From Erysipelotrichaceae bacterium (GTDB lineage Bacteria > Bacillota_I > Bacilli_A > Erysipelotrichales > Erysipelotrichaceae), in contig JAISTR010000009.1 of NCBI GenBank assembly GCA_031272515.1, forward strand, positions 41,291-105,290: a stretch of 64,000 nt of DNA, given 5' to 3'. The notes under the pieces are model-generated. The model saw only the letters and a list, made by a program, of their open reading frames with translations, ran no database searches and had not been told where the DNA came from. Below are positions 27,938 through 36,360 of this stretch, piece by piece. Each line of letters opens with the position of its first letter. Within the stretch, counting starts at the first letter, position 1. The translations under genes and the position numbers were made by a program.

Positions 27938-27966
27938 TTGACTTGAACTAAACCCTGGTCTATAAA
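27938..27966 (+). promoter_or_regulatory. Promoter of lipoprotein copy D
   Basis: TTGACT (27938-27943), 17-base spacer, TATAAA (27961-27966). Fifteen bases, AAACCCTGGTCTATA, are identical to the hrcA promoter. Confidence 0.8.
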
Positions 27967-27988
27967 GAAAAGTGGAAAAGAGGTAGAT

Positions 27989-28552
27989 ATGAAAAAGTTA
28001 TTGAGCACATTTTTGTGCCTGTTGTTATTCTTAGCCGGTTGCAACGCCAATCAAAAACAGGAAAGTAAGGAAAGTATTGCACAAAAAAACGTCACCCGTT
28101 CTAATTGGGATGGTACCATTGCTGAAGCTGAAAAAGAAGAATCAAAACCGGTAGTGGAAGCGGACCCGGACGCTAAAGTACTCAAATGCATCAGTAAAGA
28201 CGAAACATCCGGTGCCACCGTGGTATTTACTGGCGAGAAACCGCTTCAACTCATTCAAATGGAAGAATATGGTCCGGCCAGTGATTATGGCATTGACCCG
28301 GAGGATCCGGAGTATATGCTGGAGATCACCAAGGAGTATTATTCGCGTTACACCGGGTTTGATGCTGAGGCTACCTTGAGTGAGGACGGCCAAACGTTTA
28401 CCCTGAAATATCAGATGACGCTGGATTCTTTGGATGATGGCTCGGATGTCTTTGGCTTGAGTTTAAAGAGTGCCGGCAATATGAGTTTGCAGGAAATCAA
28501 GAATCACATGGAACAGATGTCATTTTCGACGGTCTGCGAATTTGTGAAGTAA
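27989..28552 (+). CDS. Small lipoprotein, C-module type (copy D, divergent)
   Basis: The 187-residue lipoprotein has lipobox LAGC and its own promoter and terminator. The domain starts VLKCISKDETSGATVVFTGE and ends STVCEFVK, so it keeps the terminal cysteines and the TGEKP core of copies A-C, but the middle is diverged. It lacks the VDPV linker and has a longer polar linker rich in Glu and Lys. It is the oldest or most specialised member of the family. Function unknown. Confidence 0.75.
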   Translation: MKKLLSTFLCLLLFLAGCNANQKQESKESIAQKNVTRSNWDGTIAEAEKEESKPVVEADPDAKVLKCISKDETSGATVVFTGEKPLQLIQMEEYGPASDYGIDPEDPEYMLEITKEYYSRYTGFDAEATLSEDGQTFTLKYQMTLDSLDDGSDVFGLSLKSAGNMSLQEIKNHMEQMSFSTVCEFVK

Positions 28553-28561
28553 AACAAAAAC

Positions 28562-28588
28562 CAAAAAAAGCGAAATTCGCTTTTTTTA
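28562..28588. terminator. Bidirectional terminator
   Basis: Stem AAAGCGAA/TTCGCTTT flanked by an A-run and a T-run, between convergent genes. Confidence 0.85.
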
Positions 28589-29806
28589 TTTGTCCTTAAG
28601 AATCAAGGCTGGCAGCTGTTTCAGATGGTCACAGGACAATGCGCAAAGGGCTACCCGCAAACCCTCTTCGGCAGGTACGGTGAAGACATGGTGCGCTGCC
28701 AGGCGCGCTTGCCAGGCCTTGGTGTGGCTGGCACTGTCCGCCTTGACTAAGCAGAAGAAGCCCTCTTTGTAAGGCCAGAGCTCCAGCCCCACCCGCTTTG
28801 CTTCATTCAAGAAGATTTCCGCACGTTTTTTCATCAGGTCCAGCCAGTACTGCTTCTCTTCAATAAATGCATCATAATGGTCGCGGATCACGCACACAAA
28901 GTTCTCCATGGCCGCATTGGGGATGCTGCTCCAGGTCGTACCAGCTGTGTGGTTTAGAACCTTGTCGCAATCATCGATCAGGCTCTGACTTTGGGCAAGT
29001 GCCAAGAGCGCCCCGCAGCGCAGCCCGTAGGAAGTCATGGTCTTGGAGATGGAGAAGGCGATGGTCCAGAGAATGTTGTCACTGATCCGGTTGAGGCTAT
29101 TAAAGCGCTTGCGTCCGAGATTTTGGTCAAACTGATAGTCGATGTAGGCGACATCCTGAATGACAACCAGGGGCAAATCTTTGCTGATATCGTTGAGGAT
29201 GTTGATGAATCCCTCCCACTCGCTTTCGCTCAGGGAATAGCCGGTCGGGTTATGGGCCGGGTCATTGAGCACAATCAGTAAGCGCTTTTGCCCCTTGGCA
29301 GCCTTTTTCACGGTATCCGCAAAGCCGGTCAGATCAAATTCATTTTTTTCGTTGAAGAGCGGATAGCGTCCTTCCCGCAGGCCATGCTCAGCCAGTATCC
29401 AGGAATAAAACGGCCAAGCAAACTGCGGCAACAGGACCAAGTCACCCTGGTCCGCAAAGCTGGTCATGGCAATGTGGACCGCACCGCTGCCACCCATGGA
29501 AGCACAGACACAATAGGGGATACTCACCTCTTTGTCCAATACCCAGGAAGCGACTGTGTTTTGAAAATCGGGATTGCCGGAAAAGTCCCAGGCATATCTT
29601 GCCTTGATGGGATGCGAGAGGGCATCGTAGGGTTCAAAAACGCTCTTGAATACCACCAGCTGTTCGTTTTCATCGCACAAAGTGCCGATGGTGGCATTGA
29701 TTACGTCAGTGGCCCCGCTATCAATCGCGGCTTTCGCCGCATGGGCAGCCTTAAAGATGGTATCCTCATTGCCCTGCGGATTCGCGTTCTTATTGAAAAA
29801 TTCCAT
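28586..29806 (-). CDS. PLP-dependent aminotransferase, class I/II
   Basis: The 406-residue protein starts at ATG 29806, directly after AGGAGGGAGC; a longer frame lacks such a site. Fold-type I features are present: NDPAHNPTGYSLSE (the N-P-TG loop), VVIQDVAYIDYQF (Asp contacting the PLP nitrogen) and SISKTMTSYGLRCG with the Schiff-base lysine. It resembles tyrosine/aromatic or aspartate aminotransferase-like enzymes. The opening with NATIGTLCDENEQL is unlike standard AspC. The substrate is uncertain. It is monocistronic. Confidence 0.85.
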   Translation of the reverse strand: MEFFNKNANPQGNEDTIFKAAHAAKAAIDSGATDVINATIGTLCDENEQLVVFKSVFEPYDALSHPIKARYAWDFSGNPDFQNTVASWVLDKEVSIPYCVCASMGGSGAVHIAMTSFADQGDLVLLPQFAWPFYSWILAEHGLREGRYPLFNEKNEFDLTGFADTVKKAAKGQKRLLIVLNDPAHNPTGYSLSESEWEGFINILNDISKDLPLVVIQDVAYIDYQFDQNLGRKRFNSLNRISDNILWTIAFSISKTMTSYGLRCGALLALAQSQSLIDDCDKVLNHTAGTTWSSIPNAAMENFVCVIRDHYDAFIEEKQYWLDLMKKRAEIFLNEAKRVGLELWPYKEGFFCLVKADSASHTKAWQARLAAHHVFTVPAEEGLRVALCALSCDHLKQLPALILKDK

Positions 29807-29889
29807 ATGCTCCCTCCTGCTGATGAGGGCTCTTCCCCCCATCCTTTATAAAAAAACCTTATAATTATTCTATCAGATGGAGGATGAAG

Positions 29890-30504
29890 ATGAAAATTTT
29901 ATTGGTAAACGGCAGTCCGCATCAGGATGGGACCACTGCCAGAGCATTGAAAGAAGTGGAAAAGGTTATTCTACAAGCCGGGTTTGAAACCGAATGGTTT
30001 CATTTGGGGACAGCGCCGATTCGCGGCTGTATCGCCTGCCGGGCCTGCTCGAAACTGGATCACTGTGCTTTTGATGATGATCCCTGCAATACCTTGATTG
30101 AAATGGCGAAGGAAGCGGATGGCTTCGTATTTGGCTCGCCGGTCTACTATGCCAGCATCAACGGTGCCTTCGGTGCGGTTTTGGACCGGGCTTTCTATTC
30201 TGCTTCCGAATACTTCCGCTTTAAACCGGCTGCGGGTGTGGTGTGCTGCCGCCGGGGTGGGGATGCCAGCGCTTTTGACCGCTTGAACAAATACTTTACC
30301 ATCAACCAGATGCCGGTTGTTTCTTCCCAGTACTGGAACGATGTGCATGGCCATAACGCTTTGCAGGCAGAGGGCGATGAAGAGGGGATGCAGACGATGC
30401 GGACCCTGGGTCGCAATCTGGTCTGGTTAGTCGAAAGCATAGCAAAAGCCGGTTTGGATAAACCGGCCAAAGAGAAACGCATCGCCACCAACTTTATTCG
30501 CTGA
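29890..30504 (+). CDS. NADPH-dependent FMN reductase / iron-sulfur flavoprotein-like
   Basis: ATG 29890 is chosen because GGAGG lies six bases before it; an ATG six bases earlier abuts the site. The 204-residue protein starts MKILLVNGSPHQDGTT, the FMN phosphate-binding loop of flavodoxin-fold reductases, and has GSPVYYASINGAFGAVLDR, the second FMN contact. Between them GCIACRACSKLDHC gives the spacing Cx2Cx2Cx5C, the compact cluster motif of Isf-type iron-sulfur flavoproteins. It may move electrons between ferredoxin and small oxidants. The gene overlaps convergent rqcH by 11 bases. Confidence 0.82.
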   Translation: MKILLVNGSPHQDGTTARALKEVEKVILQAGFETEWFHLGTAPIRGCIACRACSKLDHCAFDDDPCNTLIEMAKEADGFVFGSPVYYASINGAFGAVLDRAFYSASEYFRFKPAAGVVCCRRGGDASAFDRLNKYFTINQMPVVSSQYWNDVHGHNALQAEGDEEGMQTMRTLGRNLVWLVESIAKAGLDKPAKEKRIATNFIR

Positions 30505-32125
30505 GTTGGTTTACCTGGTTGATATCCGGGTCAATGTAGATGGTTTGATAGGTCCCCAGCCGCACGAAACCGATGCGGCTGCCCGGGATCTTTTTTACGT
30601 TTTTAACCTGGGTGTAGTTGATTGGTACACTGGAGGAGTCTTTGCCCTGGCTATAGCAGGCTGCCAGATTACCGCAGATTCGAATCAGTTCTTCATTGAT
30701 GGTTTCGCATTGCAGAATCACATGGGCGCCATGATAGTCCTTGGCATGGAAGAACCAGTCCTCCTTGTGCGCCAGATGAAAGGTCAGGTAGTCGTTTTGG
30801 GTATTGTTTTTGCCCACCAGGATCCTGGCGTCATGGAAGTAGAACACGGTGTAGTGGTATTCTGGTTTCTGTTTGTTTTTTCCGGGCTTTTTCACCGGTT
30901 TCAAAAAGCGGTAGCGTACCAGTTCCTCGCGGATTTCATTGGCGTCTTCCAGATCCGCCAAAGTCAGCTGTTCTTGCAAGCCTTGCAGATAGGCAATCTG
31001 CGAAAGGGTCAAGTCAATCTGCTGCTGTATATGGATCTGGCCGTTTTTGCCTTTGCGGTAAAGATTGAAGCAGCGCTTGGCATTGCCGCGTACATCCAGT
31101 TTGGGATCCAGGGGAATGGTAATGGGGTCATTGGTTTCAAAATCGGGCAAGGTCACAGCGGTGGCACCTTTTTCGATGTTTTGGGGATAGGCCAAAAGCA
31201 GGTCCCCATAGACCTGCCATTTATGGTTGTCCTGGGCATCGTGGAGTGCCTGCTGGAGTTTACTTAGCTTGCCTTCCTCTTTCTTGATGTGCTTGCGCAG
31301 AAACCCGGCCAAATCACCGGTGCTTTCGCGGATGCGCTCTTTTTGCTGGTGCTGATAAAACCAGGTCTCCAAACCGCTCATCAAGGGGAAGGAGGTGATC
31401 GGCGCCAATAAATGGGTGAGGGCAATACAGTGGTAATCCTGACGGTCTTTCTGAGTGCTCAAATAGAGTGTTGTGGAAGCTTCGACGTCCTTTAAAATTT
31501 CCTCAAAGGTTTCACCCTGGTTCATGCGGTAGCAGAACTCCTTATCCAGCATCGGCGAAAAACCGGAGAATTGGTTGTGCAGGGGCAGGGTTGGGTCGAT
31601 GCTTGGATCTGTGAAAGGATTGCGCTTGTCTTGGGCTTCCACCGGGATAAATGAGGCATTGGGTAAAATCAGGCGCTTGGAGTTTTCATAGAGGGGGATG
31701 CGCTTGAGGGCATCGAGGATGGTGCCATTTAAGACCAGGATGACATTGGCATACTTGCCCATCAGTTCCACAACCACATCAAAGCGTACCGGGTCACCGA
31801 TTTCGTCCCTGCTGTCGATGGTAATCGTCAGCCAGCGATCCAAATCGGCTTGTTGGATGCTTTGGATGCGTCCGTTTTCCAGATGCTTGCGCAAAAGCAT
31901 CAAGAAAGAACCGGGGACATGGATGGTTTGGTAGTGGGTTTTGGTCAGGGCAATCCGGTGGTATTGGGGATGCGCACTGATTAACAGCTGATAGCGGTCT
32001 TTCCGGTTTTTGATATGAAAGAGCAGATCGTTTTGGCTGACCTGCTGGATTTTGTTGATTTGACCGTTGGTCAAAGGCTGCAGCTCTTCAATAATCTTAT
32101 GCAGCAGAATTCCATCCAAAGGCAT
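30494..32125 (-). CDS. rqcH: Ribosome quality control protein RqcH (NFACT / FbpA family)
   Basis: The 543-residue protein starts at ATG 32125, seven bases after GGAGG, and opens MPLDGILLHKIIEELQ. Domains in order are NFACT-N (about 1-210), helix-hairpin-helix, the long coiled-coil arm (about 280-420) and NFACT-R with KEDWFFHAKDYHGAHVIL. RqcH (YloA in B. subtilis) binds stalled 50S subunits and recruits tRNA-Ala to add C-terminal alanine tails. Older annotations call it fibronectin-binding protein. In B. subtilis it is also near gmk; here it is divergent from gmk with about 79 bases between. Confidence 0.92.
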   Translation of the reverse strand: MPLDGILLHKIIEELQPLTNGQINKIQQVSQNDLLFHIKNRKDRYQLLISAHPQYHRIALTKTHYQTIHVPGSFLMLLRKHLENGRIQSIQQADLDRWLTITIDSRDEIGDPVRFDVVVELMGKYANVILVLNGTILDALKRIPLYENSKRLILPNASFIPVEAQDKRNPFTDPSIDPTLPLHNQFSGFSPMLDKEFCYRMNQGETFEEILKDVEASTTLYLSTQKDRQDYHCIALTHLLAPITSFPLMSGLETWFYQHQQKERIRESTGDLAGFLRKHIKKEEGKLSKLQQALHDAQDNHKWQVYGDLLLAYPQNIEKGATAVTLPDFETNDPITIPLDPKLDVRGNAKRCFNLYRKGKNGQIHIQQQIDLTLSQIAYLQGLQEQLTLADLEDANEIREELVRYRFLKPVKKPGKNKQKPEYHYTVFYFHDARILVGKNNTQNDYLTFHLAHKEDWFFHAKDYHGAHVILQCETINEELIRICGNLAACYSQGKDSSSVPINYTQVKNVKKIPGSRIGFVRLGTYQTIYIDPDINQVNQLSE

Positions 32126-32204
32126 GCATTTTCCTCCATGAGCCATTATATCATTGTTGACAATCCCCATTTTCTGAAATAAACTGTTGCAAAAGGAGTT
32201 GCTC

Positions 32205-32774
32205 ATGAAACGCGGTTTACTAGTGATTCTCAGCGGTCCCTCCGGTGTAGGAAAAGGAACGGTTCGGCAGTGGTTTATGGATGACCCGGAGTTGAATCTC
32301 ACCTTTTCCATCTCGATGACCACGCGCCCCAAACGCGAAGGAGAAGAAGAAGGGAAGGATTATTTTTTCGTGGATCGCGAGACTTTTGAAAAAGCGATTG
32401 AAGACGGGCTTTTATTGGAGTATACCGAGTTTGTGGGCAACTACTATGGCACGCCTGCCAAGGAAGTGGAAGACCTGCGAGAACAGGGAAAAAATGTTTT
32501 GCTTGAGATAGAGGTGGAAGGGGCTTCGCAGGTGATGGCGAAGGTCCCGGATGCAGTCTCCATCTTTATTGTCCCGCCCACCATGGAAGAGCTGGAAGTG
32601 CGCATCCGCGGGCGGCGCAGTGAACCGGAGGAAATCATTCAGCAGCGTTTGGCCAAGGCTGGCAGGGAAATGGAGGCTTTGTCGCTGTACCGCTATACGG
32701 TCTGCAATGATGACGCCCAGCTGGCAGCCAAGCTGATCAAGACAATCCTGCTGGATGCAATGGAAAAGAATTAA
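32205..32774 (+). CDS. gmk: Guanylate kinase
   Basis: The 189-residue enzyme starts at ATG 32205 after AAAGGAG. P-loop GPSGVGKGT at about 11-19, SISMTTRPKREGEEEGKDY as the GMP-binding part, and VFIVPP-like SIFIVPPTMEEL. It phosphorylates GMP to GDP. A terminator follows, and neither rpoZ nor coaBC follows, unlike the common Bacillota order gmk-rpoZ-coaBC-priA. Confidence 0.96.
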   Translation: MKRGLLVILSGPSGVGKGTVRQWFMDDPELNLTFSISMTTRPKREGEEEGKDYFFVDRETFEKAIEDGLLLEYTEFVGNYYGTPAKEVEDLREQGKNVLLEIEVEGASQVMAKVPDAVSIFIVPPTMEELEVRIRGRRSEPEEIIQQRLAKAGREMEALSLYRYTVCNDDAQLAAKLIKTILLDAMEKN

Positions 32775-32795
32775 GTAATACTGAACCATAAGATA

Positions 32796-32824
32796 AAGGA
32801 TCGGTGAAAACCGGTCCCTTTTTA
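32796..32824 (+). terminator. Terminator after gmk
   Basis: Stem GGATCGGT/ACCGGTCC with loop GAAA and a following CTTTTTATTT. Confidence 0.85.
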
Positions 32825-32900
32825 TTTGCTTGGTGAAATGCTTTTCAAAACGGATCAAGCGGAAAATCCAGCAACGGTTATAGAAACGATGTCATACGAT

Positions 32901-32931
32901 TTGAAACCAAGCCGATATTTTCTAGTATAAT
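32901..32931 (+). promoter_or_regulatory. priA promoter next to a likely leaderless start
   Basis: TATAAT at 32926-32931 lies seven bases before ATG 32939. TTGAAA at 32901-32906 is 19 bases upstream of it, a long but tolerated spacing. No Shine-Dalgarno is possible in the gap. Confidence 0.6.
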
Positions 32932-32938
32932 GAACTCG

Positions 32939-35110
32939 ATGAAACTCGCTTCCGTTTGGATTGAATTTCCCAACATGAGAATCGACCGTCCGTTTGACTA
33001 CCAGGCGGGCGATTTTGCCGTTGAGCGGGGAATGCGGGTACGTGTTGCCTTTGGCCACCGCTATGCGGTGGGCATGGTGGAGAGTATCTGGGAGAGTGTA
33101 CAGCCGCTTAAAGAACTGGAAGAAGCCTGCGGTTACCAAATCAAGAATATTCTGGAAGTAATTGACGAGACGCCTTTGTTGAATCAAGAGCTGTTTGATC
33201 TGGCCAAAGAGCTTGCCCATGATACCATCTCCTCGCATATCTCGGTGTTTGCGGCGATGCTGCCGGGGAAGATGAAACCGCGCTCCGGAGCCAAAAAACT
33301 CAAAAAAGAAATCTGGGTCAAAGCATTGCCTTTGCGTGTCACCCTGAAAAACCGGCAATTGGAAGCCTGGATGGAAATAGAAAAACAGGGAAAGATACTA
33401 AGAACCGAAGTAAACCAGCGCTGGCCAGGGGTGCTGGCCGCGCTGAAAAAAAAGAATGCCGCAGAGGTGGTGGAGCTAGAACGCGAAGTCGTCAGCAATG
33501 CGCAAATCACCGCCTCCCCCTTAACCCTTACAGAGCACCAACAGCGGGCGATGCAGGAAATCAAAGAAAGCGAACACCAGGTACTTTTACTTCATGGTGC
33601 GACCGGCTCTGGCAAGACCGAGCTCTACCTGCAATTGGCCAATCAGGTATTGGCAGAGGGCAAACAGGTCCTCATACTGGTGCCGGAAATCGCCCTGACG
33701 CCGCAGATGGTCTTGCGGGTGACTTCCCGCTTTGGCTCCCAAGTAGCCATCTACCACTCCAATTTAAGCGACCAGGACAAGGTGGACCAGTATCAAATGG
33801 TCGCCAGAAGGCAGGCCAATATTGTCGTCGGGACCCGCAGTGCCATCTTTCTGCCCTTTGAAAAACTGGGCTTGATTGTGGTGGATGAAGAGCATGATTT
33901 GTCCTACAAGCAGGAATCCATGCCGAGGTATCACGCTAGGGATGTCGCCATTCTAAGAGCCAAATACCATGGTTGCAAGGTCCTTTTGGGTTCTGCCACC
34001 CCGGCTCTGGACTCCTATGCCCGGGCTTTGAAAAACGTTTATCAATTAGTTGAATTACCGCAGCGGATTGGCCGTTTCAGTTTGCCGGAAGTCAAGGTTG
34101 TGGACATGCGCAAGAAAAAGGAGGCAGAGGATTATGGCATCCTGTCGAAAGAGCTGCAGGATGCGATTGCCAAGCGCTTACTGGATGGGCAAAAAATCAT
34201 CCTGCTTTTAAATCGCCGGGGCTACCATACCACCATTTCCTGCCGGTATTGCCATCAGGTGATTCTATGCCGCAACTGCGATTTGGCGATGCACTACCAT
34301 AAGGACACCAACCGTTTGGTTTGCCACTGCTGCGGCGAGACCCGGTCTATGCCAAAGGTCTGTCCCCATTGCGGCCAGAGTGCCTTTGTCGCCTGGGGGG
34401 TTGGCACCCAGCGGGTGCAGGATGCCCTGATCCGTTTATTCCCCAATGCCCGGGTGGTCCGCATGGATGCGGACACCGTGGGTAGAATCGGTTCCCATGA
34501 AGCGGTGCTCAAACAGTTTGAAGAGCATGGGGATATCCTTTTGGGAACCCAGATGATTGCCAAGGGACTGGATTATCCCAAGGTCACTTTGGTGGGCATT
34601 CTGGAAGCGGACAGCGCTTTGATCCGCAGTGACTACCGCACCACCGAAAACACCTTTGATCTGATTGTTCAGGCCTGCGGCCGCAGCGGCCGCGCGGACT
34701 GGAAGGGTGAGGTGGTTTTGCAGTGTTTTGATACCACCCACTATACGATTGATTGTGCGAGCAAACAGGAATACAAAACCTTCTTTTATAAAGAGATGCA
34801 ATTTCGCCATATGGCCATGTATCCGCCCTATACCTATCTGGCGGCTTTGACCTTCTCGCACAAATCCCAGGAAACAGTCATAGAGGAGATTGATGACTTT
34901 GCGGTTTTGCTGAGAGAGACTTGTTTGAGGGTCTTGGGACCCAGTGAACTGATTAAGCGTAAAATGCTGTACCGCTACCGCCTGATTGTTTCCTGTACGA
35001 ATCTAAAGGAAATGATTGATATTTTGGATCAGCTGGCCCGGGATTTTTGGAACTCCAAGGCGAAGTCTGCCTTGAGTGTGGATGTCAATCCGCTGGTGCT
35101 GGAAGAATGA
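32939..35110 (+). CDS. priA: Primosomal replication restart helicase PriA
   Basis: The product from ATG 32939 has 723 residues; an ATG three codons earlier lies within the -10 box, so 32939 is preferred. The 3'-DNA-binding domain opens MKLASVWIEFPNMRIDRPFDY. Helicase motif I GATGSGKTELY, DEEH box VVDEEHD, and the zinc-binding insert CRYCHQVILCRNC ... CHCCGE ... CPHCG with eight cysteines follow. GLDYPKVTLVGI and GRSGRADWKGEV are helicase motifs V-VI. It reloads DnaB at stalled forks. It begins the operon that runs to thiN. Confidence 0.95.
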   Translation: MKLASVWIEFPNMRIDRPFDYQAGDFAVERGMRVRVAFGHRYAVGMVESIWESVQPLKELEEACGYQIKNILEVIDETPLLNQELFDLAKELAHDTISSHISVFAAMLPGKMKPRSGAKKLKKEIWVKALPLRVTLKNRQLEAWMEIEKQGKILRTEVNQRWPGVLAALKKKNAAEVVELEREVVSNAQITASPLTLTEHQQRAMQEIKESEHQVLLLHGATGSGKTELYLQLANQVLAEGKQVLILVPEIALTPQMVLRVTSRFGSQVAIYHSNLSDQDKVDQYQMVARRQANIVVGTRSAIFLPFEKLGLIVVDEEHDLSYKQESMPRYHARDVAILRAKYHGCKVLLGSATPALDSYARALKNVYQLVELPQRIGRFSLPEVKVVDMRKKKEAEDYGILSKELQDAIAKRLLDGQKIILLLNRRGYHTTISCRYCHQVILCRNCDLAMHYHKDTNRLVCHCCGETRSMPKVCPHCGQSAFVAWGVGTQRVQDALIRLFPNARVVRMDADTVGRIGSHEAVLKQFEEHGDILLGTQMIAKGLDYPKVTLVGILEADSALIRSDYRTTENTFDLIVQACGRSGRADWKGEVVLQCFDTTHYTIDCASKQEYKTFFYKEMQFRHMAMYPPYTYLAALTFSHKSQETVIEEIDDFAVLLRETCLRVLGPSELIKRKMLYRYRLIVSCTNLKEMIDILDQLARDFWNSKAKSALSVDVNPLVLEE

Positions 35111-36360
35111 AAAGCCGGAAAACCGCCTTTCAGCTTTTATGCCGGGTGTTTTTGAAAGGGGAGTATGCCAGTCTGACTTTGCGCAGCGGTTTAAAAAATG
35201 TTGAAGTCAAACAAAGACCCCTGATTACCCGCAGGGTATATACGCTTTTGCAGCATCAAATGTGGGTACGCGCCAACTGGCAGCGTTTTGTAGCGAAGAT
35301 GCCAAGTGACAAAGTCTCTTTGTTTCTGGACTTTTGCCTTTCTCAGCTCTTTTATGAAAGTCAGCCGGACTATGCGGTGGTGAGCGCCAATGTCGAATTG
35401 GCGAAAACCCTCTTTGACGCTCAAACCGCAGCTTTTGTCAATGCCGTACTAAAGAAGGTCATTGCGGCCGGTGCGATGGAAATCCCACTCGATACAACAA
35501 AAACGGTATCCCTTTATACCAGCCATCCGCTCTGGATCATCGAATTATGGAGTGCCCACTACAGCTTTGAGAAAGCCAAGGCCATGGCGCTTTTTGACAA
35601 TGAAGTAAAACCGCAGGGCTTGCGCGTGGATACGCGCAAAATCACCAGGCAGGAGGTATTGCAATCCTCTGAATATGAAGCCGGAAGTTTGAGCCCGCTT
35701 TGTGTTTTGACATCCAAAAACCCTTTGTTATTGGATTTGGTCAAAGAAAAAAAATTGTTTGTACAGGACCAGGCCAGCCAGCTGCCAATGCTCTGGCTAA
35801 GTCCCAAACCAGGACAGCGTATTCTTGACTTGTGCGCTGCTCCGGGTACCAAGAGCATCCAGGCCGGGATACTGATGGCTGACCAAGGGGAAATCATCGC
35901 CATGGACATCAATGAAAAGCGGCTGGAGCTTGTAAAACAAAGTGCCATGGAAGCAGAGCTTTCCTGTATTCAAACGCTTTGCGGGGATGCGACAAAAGTC
36001 TATGAATTTCTGCCTCCGGCTTTTTTTGATGGGGTTTTGGCGGATGTGCCCTGCAGCGGTTTGGGGGTATTAGGTCATAAACCGGACCTGCGTTATAGGA
36101 TTTCACCCGAAGACATCGACAGTCTGGTGCATTTGCAAAGCGAAATCCTGGCGGCTGCTGGTAGGATGGTAAAGCACGGCGGCACGCTGGTGTATTCCAC
36201 CTGTACAATCAACAAAAAGGAAAACCAGCGGCAGGTACAAGCCTTTCTGAGCGCCCATCCGGACTTTGTCTTGATAGAGGAACTGCAACTGTTTGCGGAT
36301 GAGCGCGAATGTGATGGATTTTATCTGGCAAAACTCTTGCATCGTGCTAAAATAAATTAG
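35107..36360 (+). CDS. rsmB: 16S rRNA m5C967 methyltransferase RsmB
   Basis: The 417-residue protein starts at ATG 35107, overlapping the priA stop as ATGA. The N-terminal NusB-like RNA-binding domain (about 1-130) is followed by the Rossmann methyltransferase. It shows SAM motif DLCAAPGTKS, the first catalytic Cys in DVPCSGLGVLG and the second in YSTCTINKKEN. In many Bacillota def and fmt lie between priA and rsmB; here they are absent. Confidence 0.95.
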   Translation: MKSRKTAFQLLCRVFLKGEYASLTLRSGLKNVEVKQRPLITRRVYTLLQHQMWVRANWQRFVAKMPSDKVSLFLDFCLSQLFYESQPDYAVVSANVELAKTLFDAQTAAFVNAVLKKVIAAGAMEIPLDTTKTVSLYTSHPLWIIELWSAHYSFEKAKAMALFDNEVKPQGLRVDTRKITRQEVLQSSEYEAGSLSPLCVLTSKNPLLLDLVKEKKLFVQDQASQLPMLWLSPKPGQRILDLCAAPGTKSIQAGILMADQGEIIAMDINEKRLELVKQSAMEAELSCIQTLCGDATKVYEFLPPAFFDGVLADVPCSGLGVLGHKPDLRYRISPEDIDSLVHLQSEILAAAGRMVKHGGTLVYSTCTINKKENQRQVQAFLSAHPDFVLIEELQLFADERECDGFYLAKLLHRAKIN

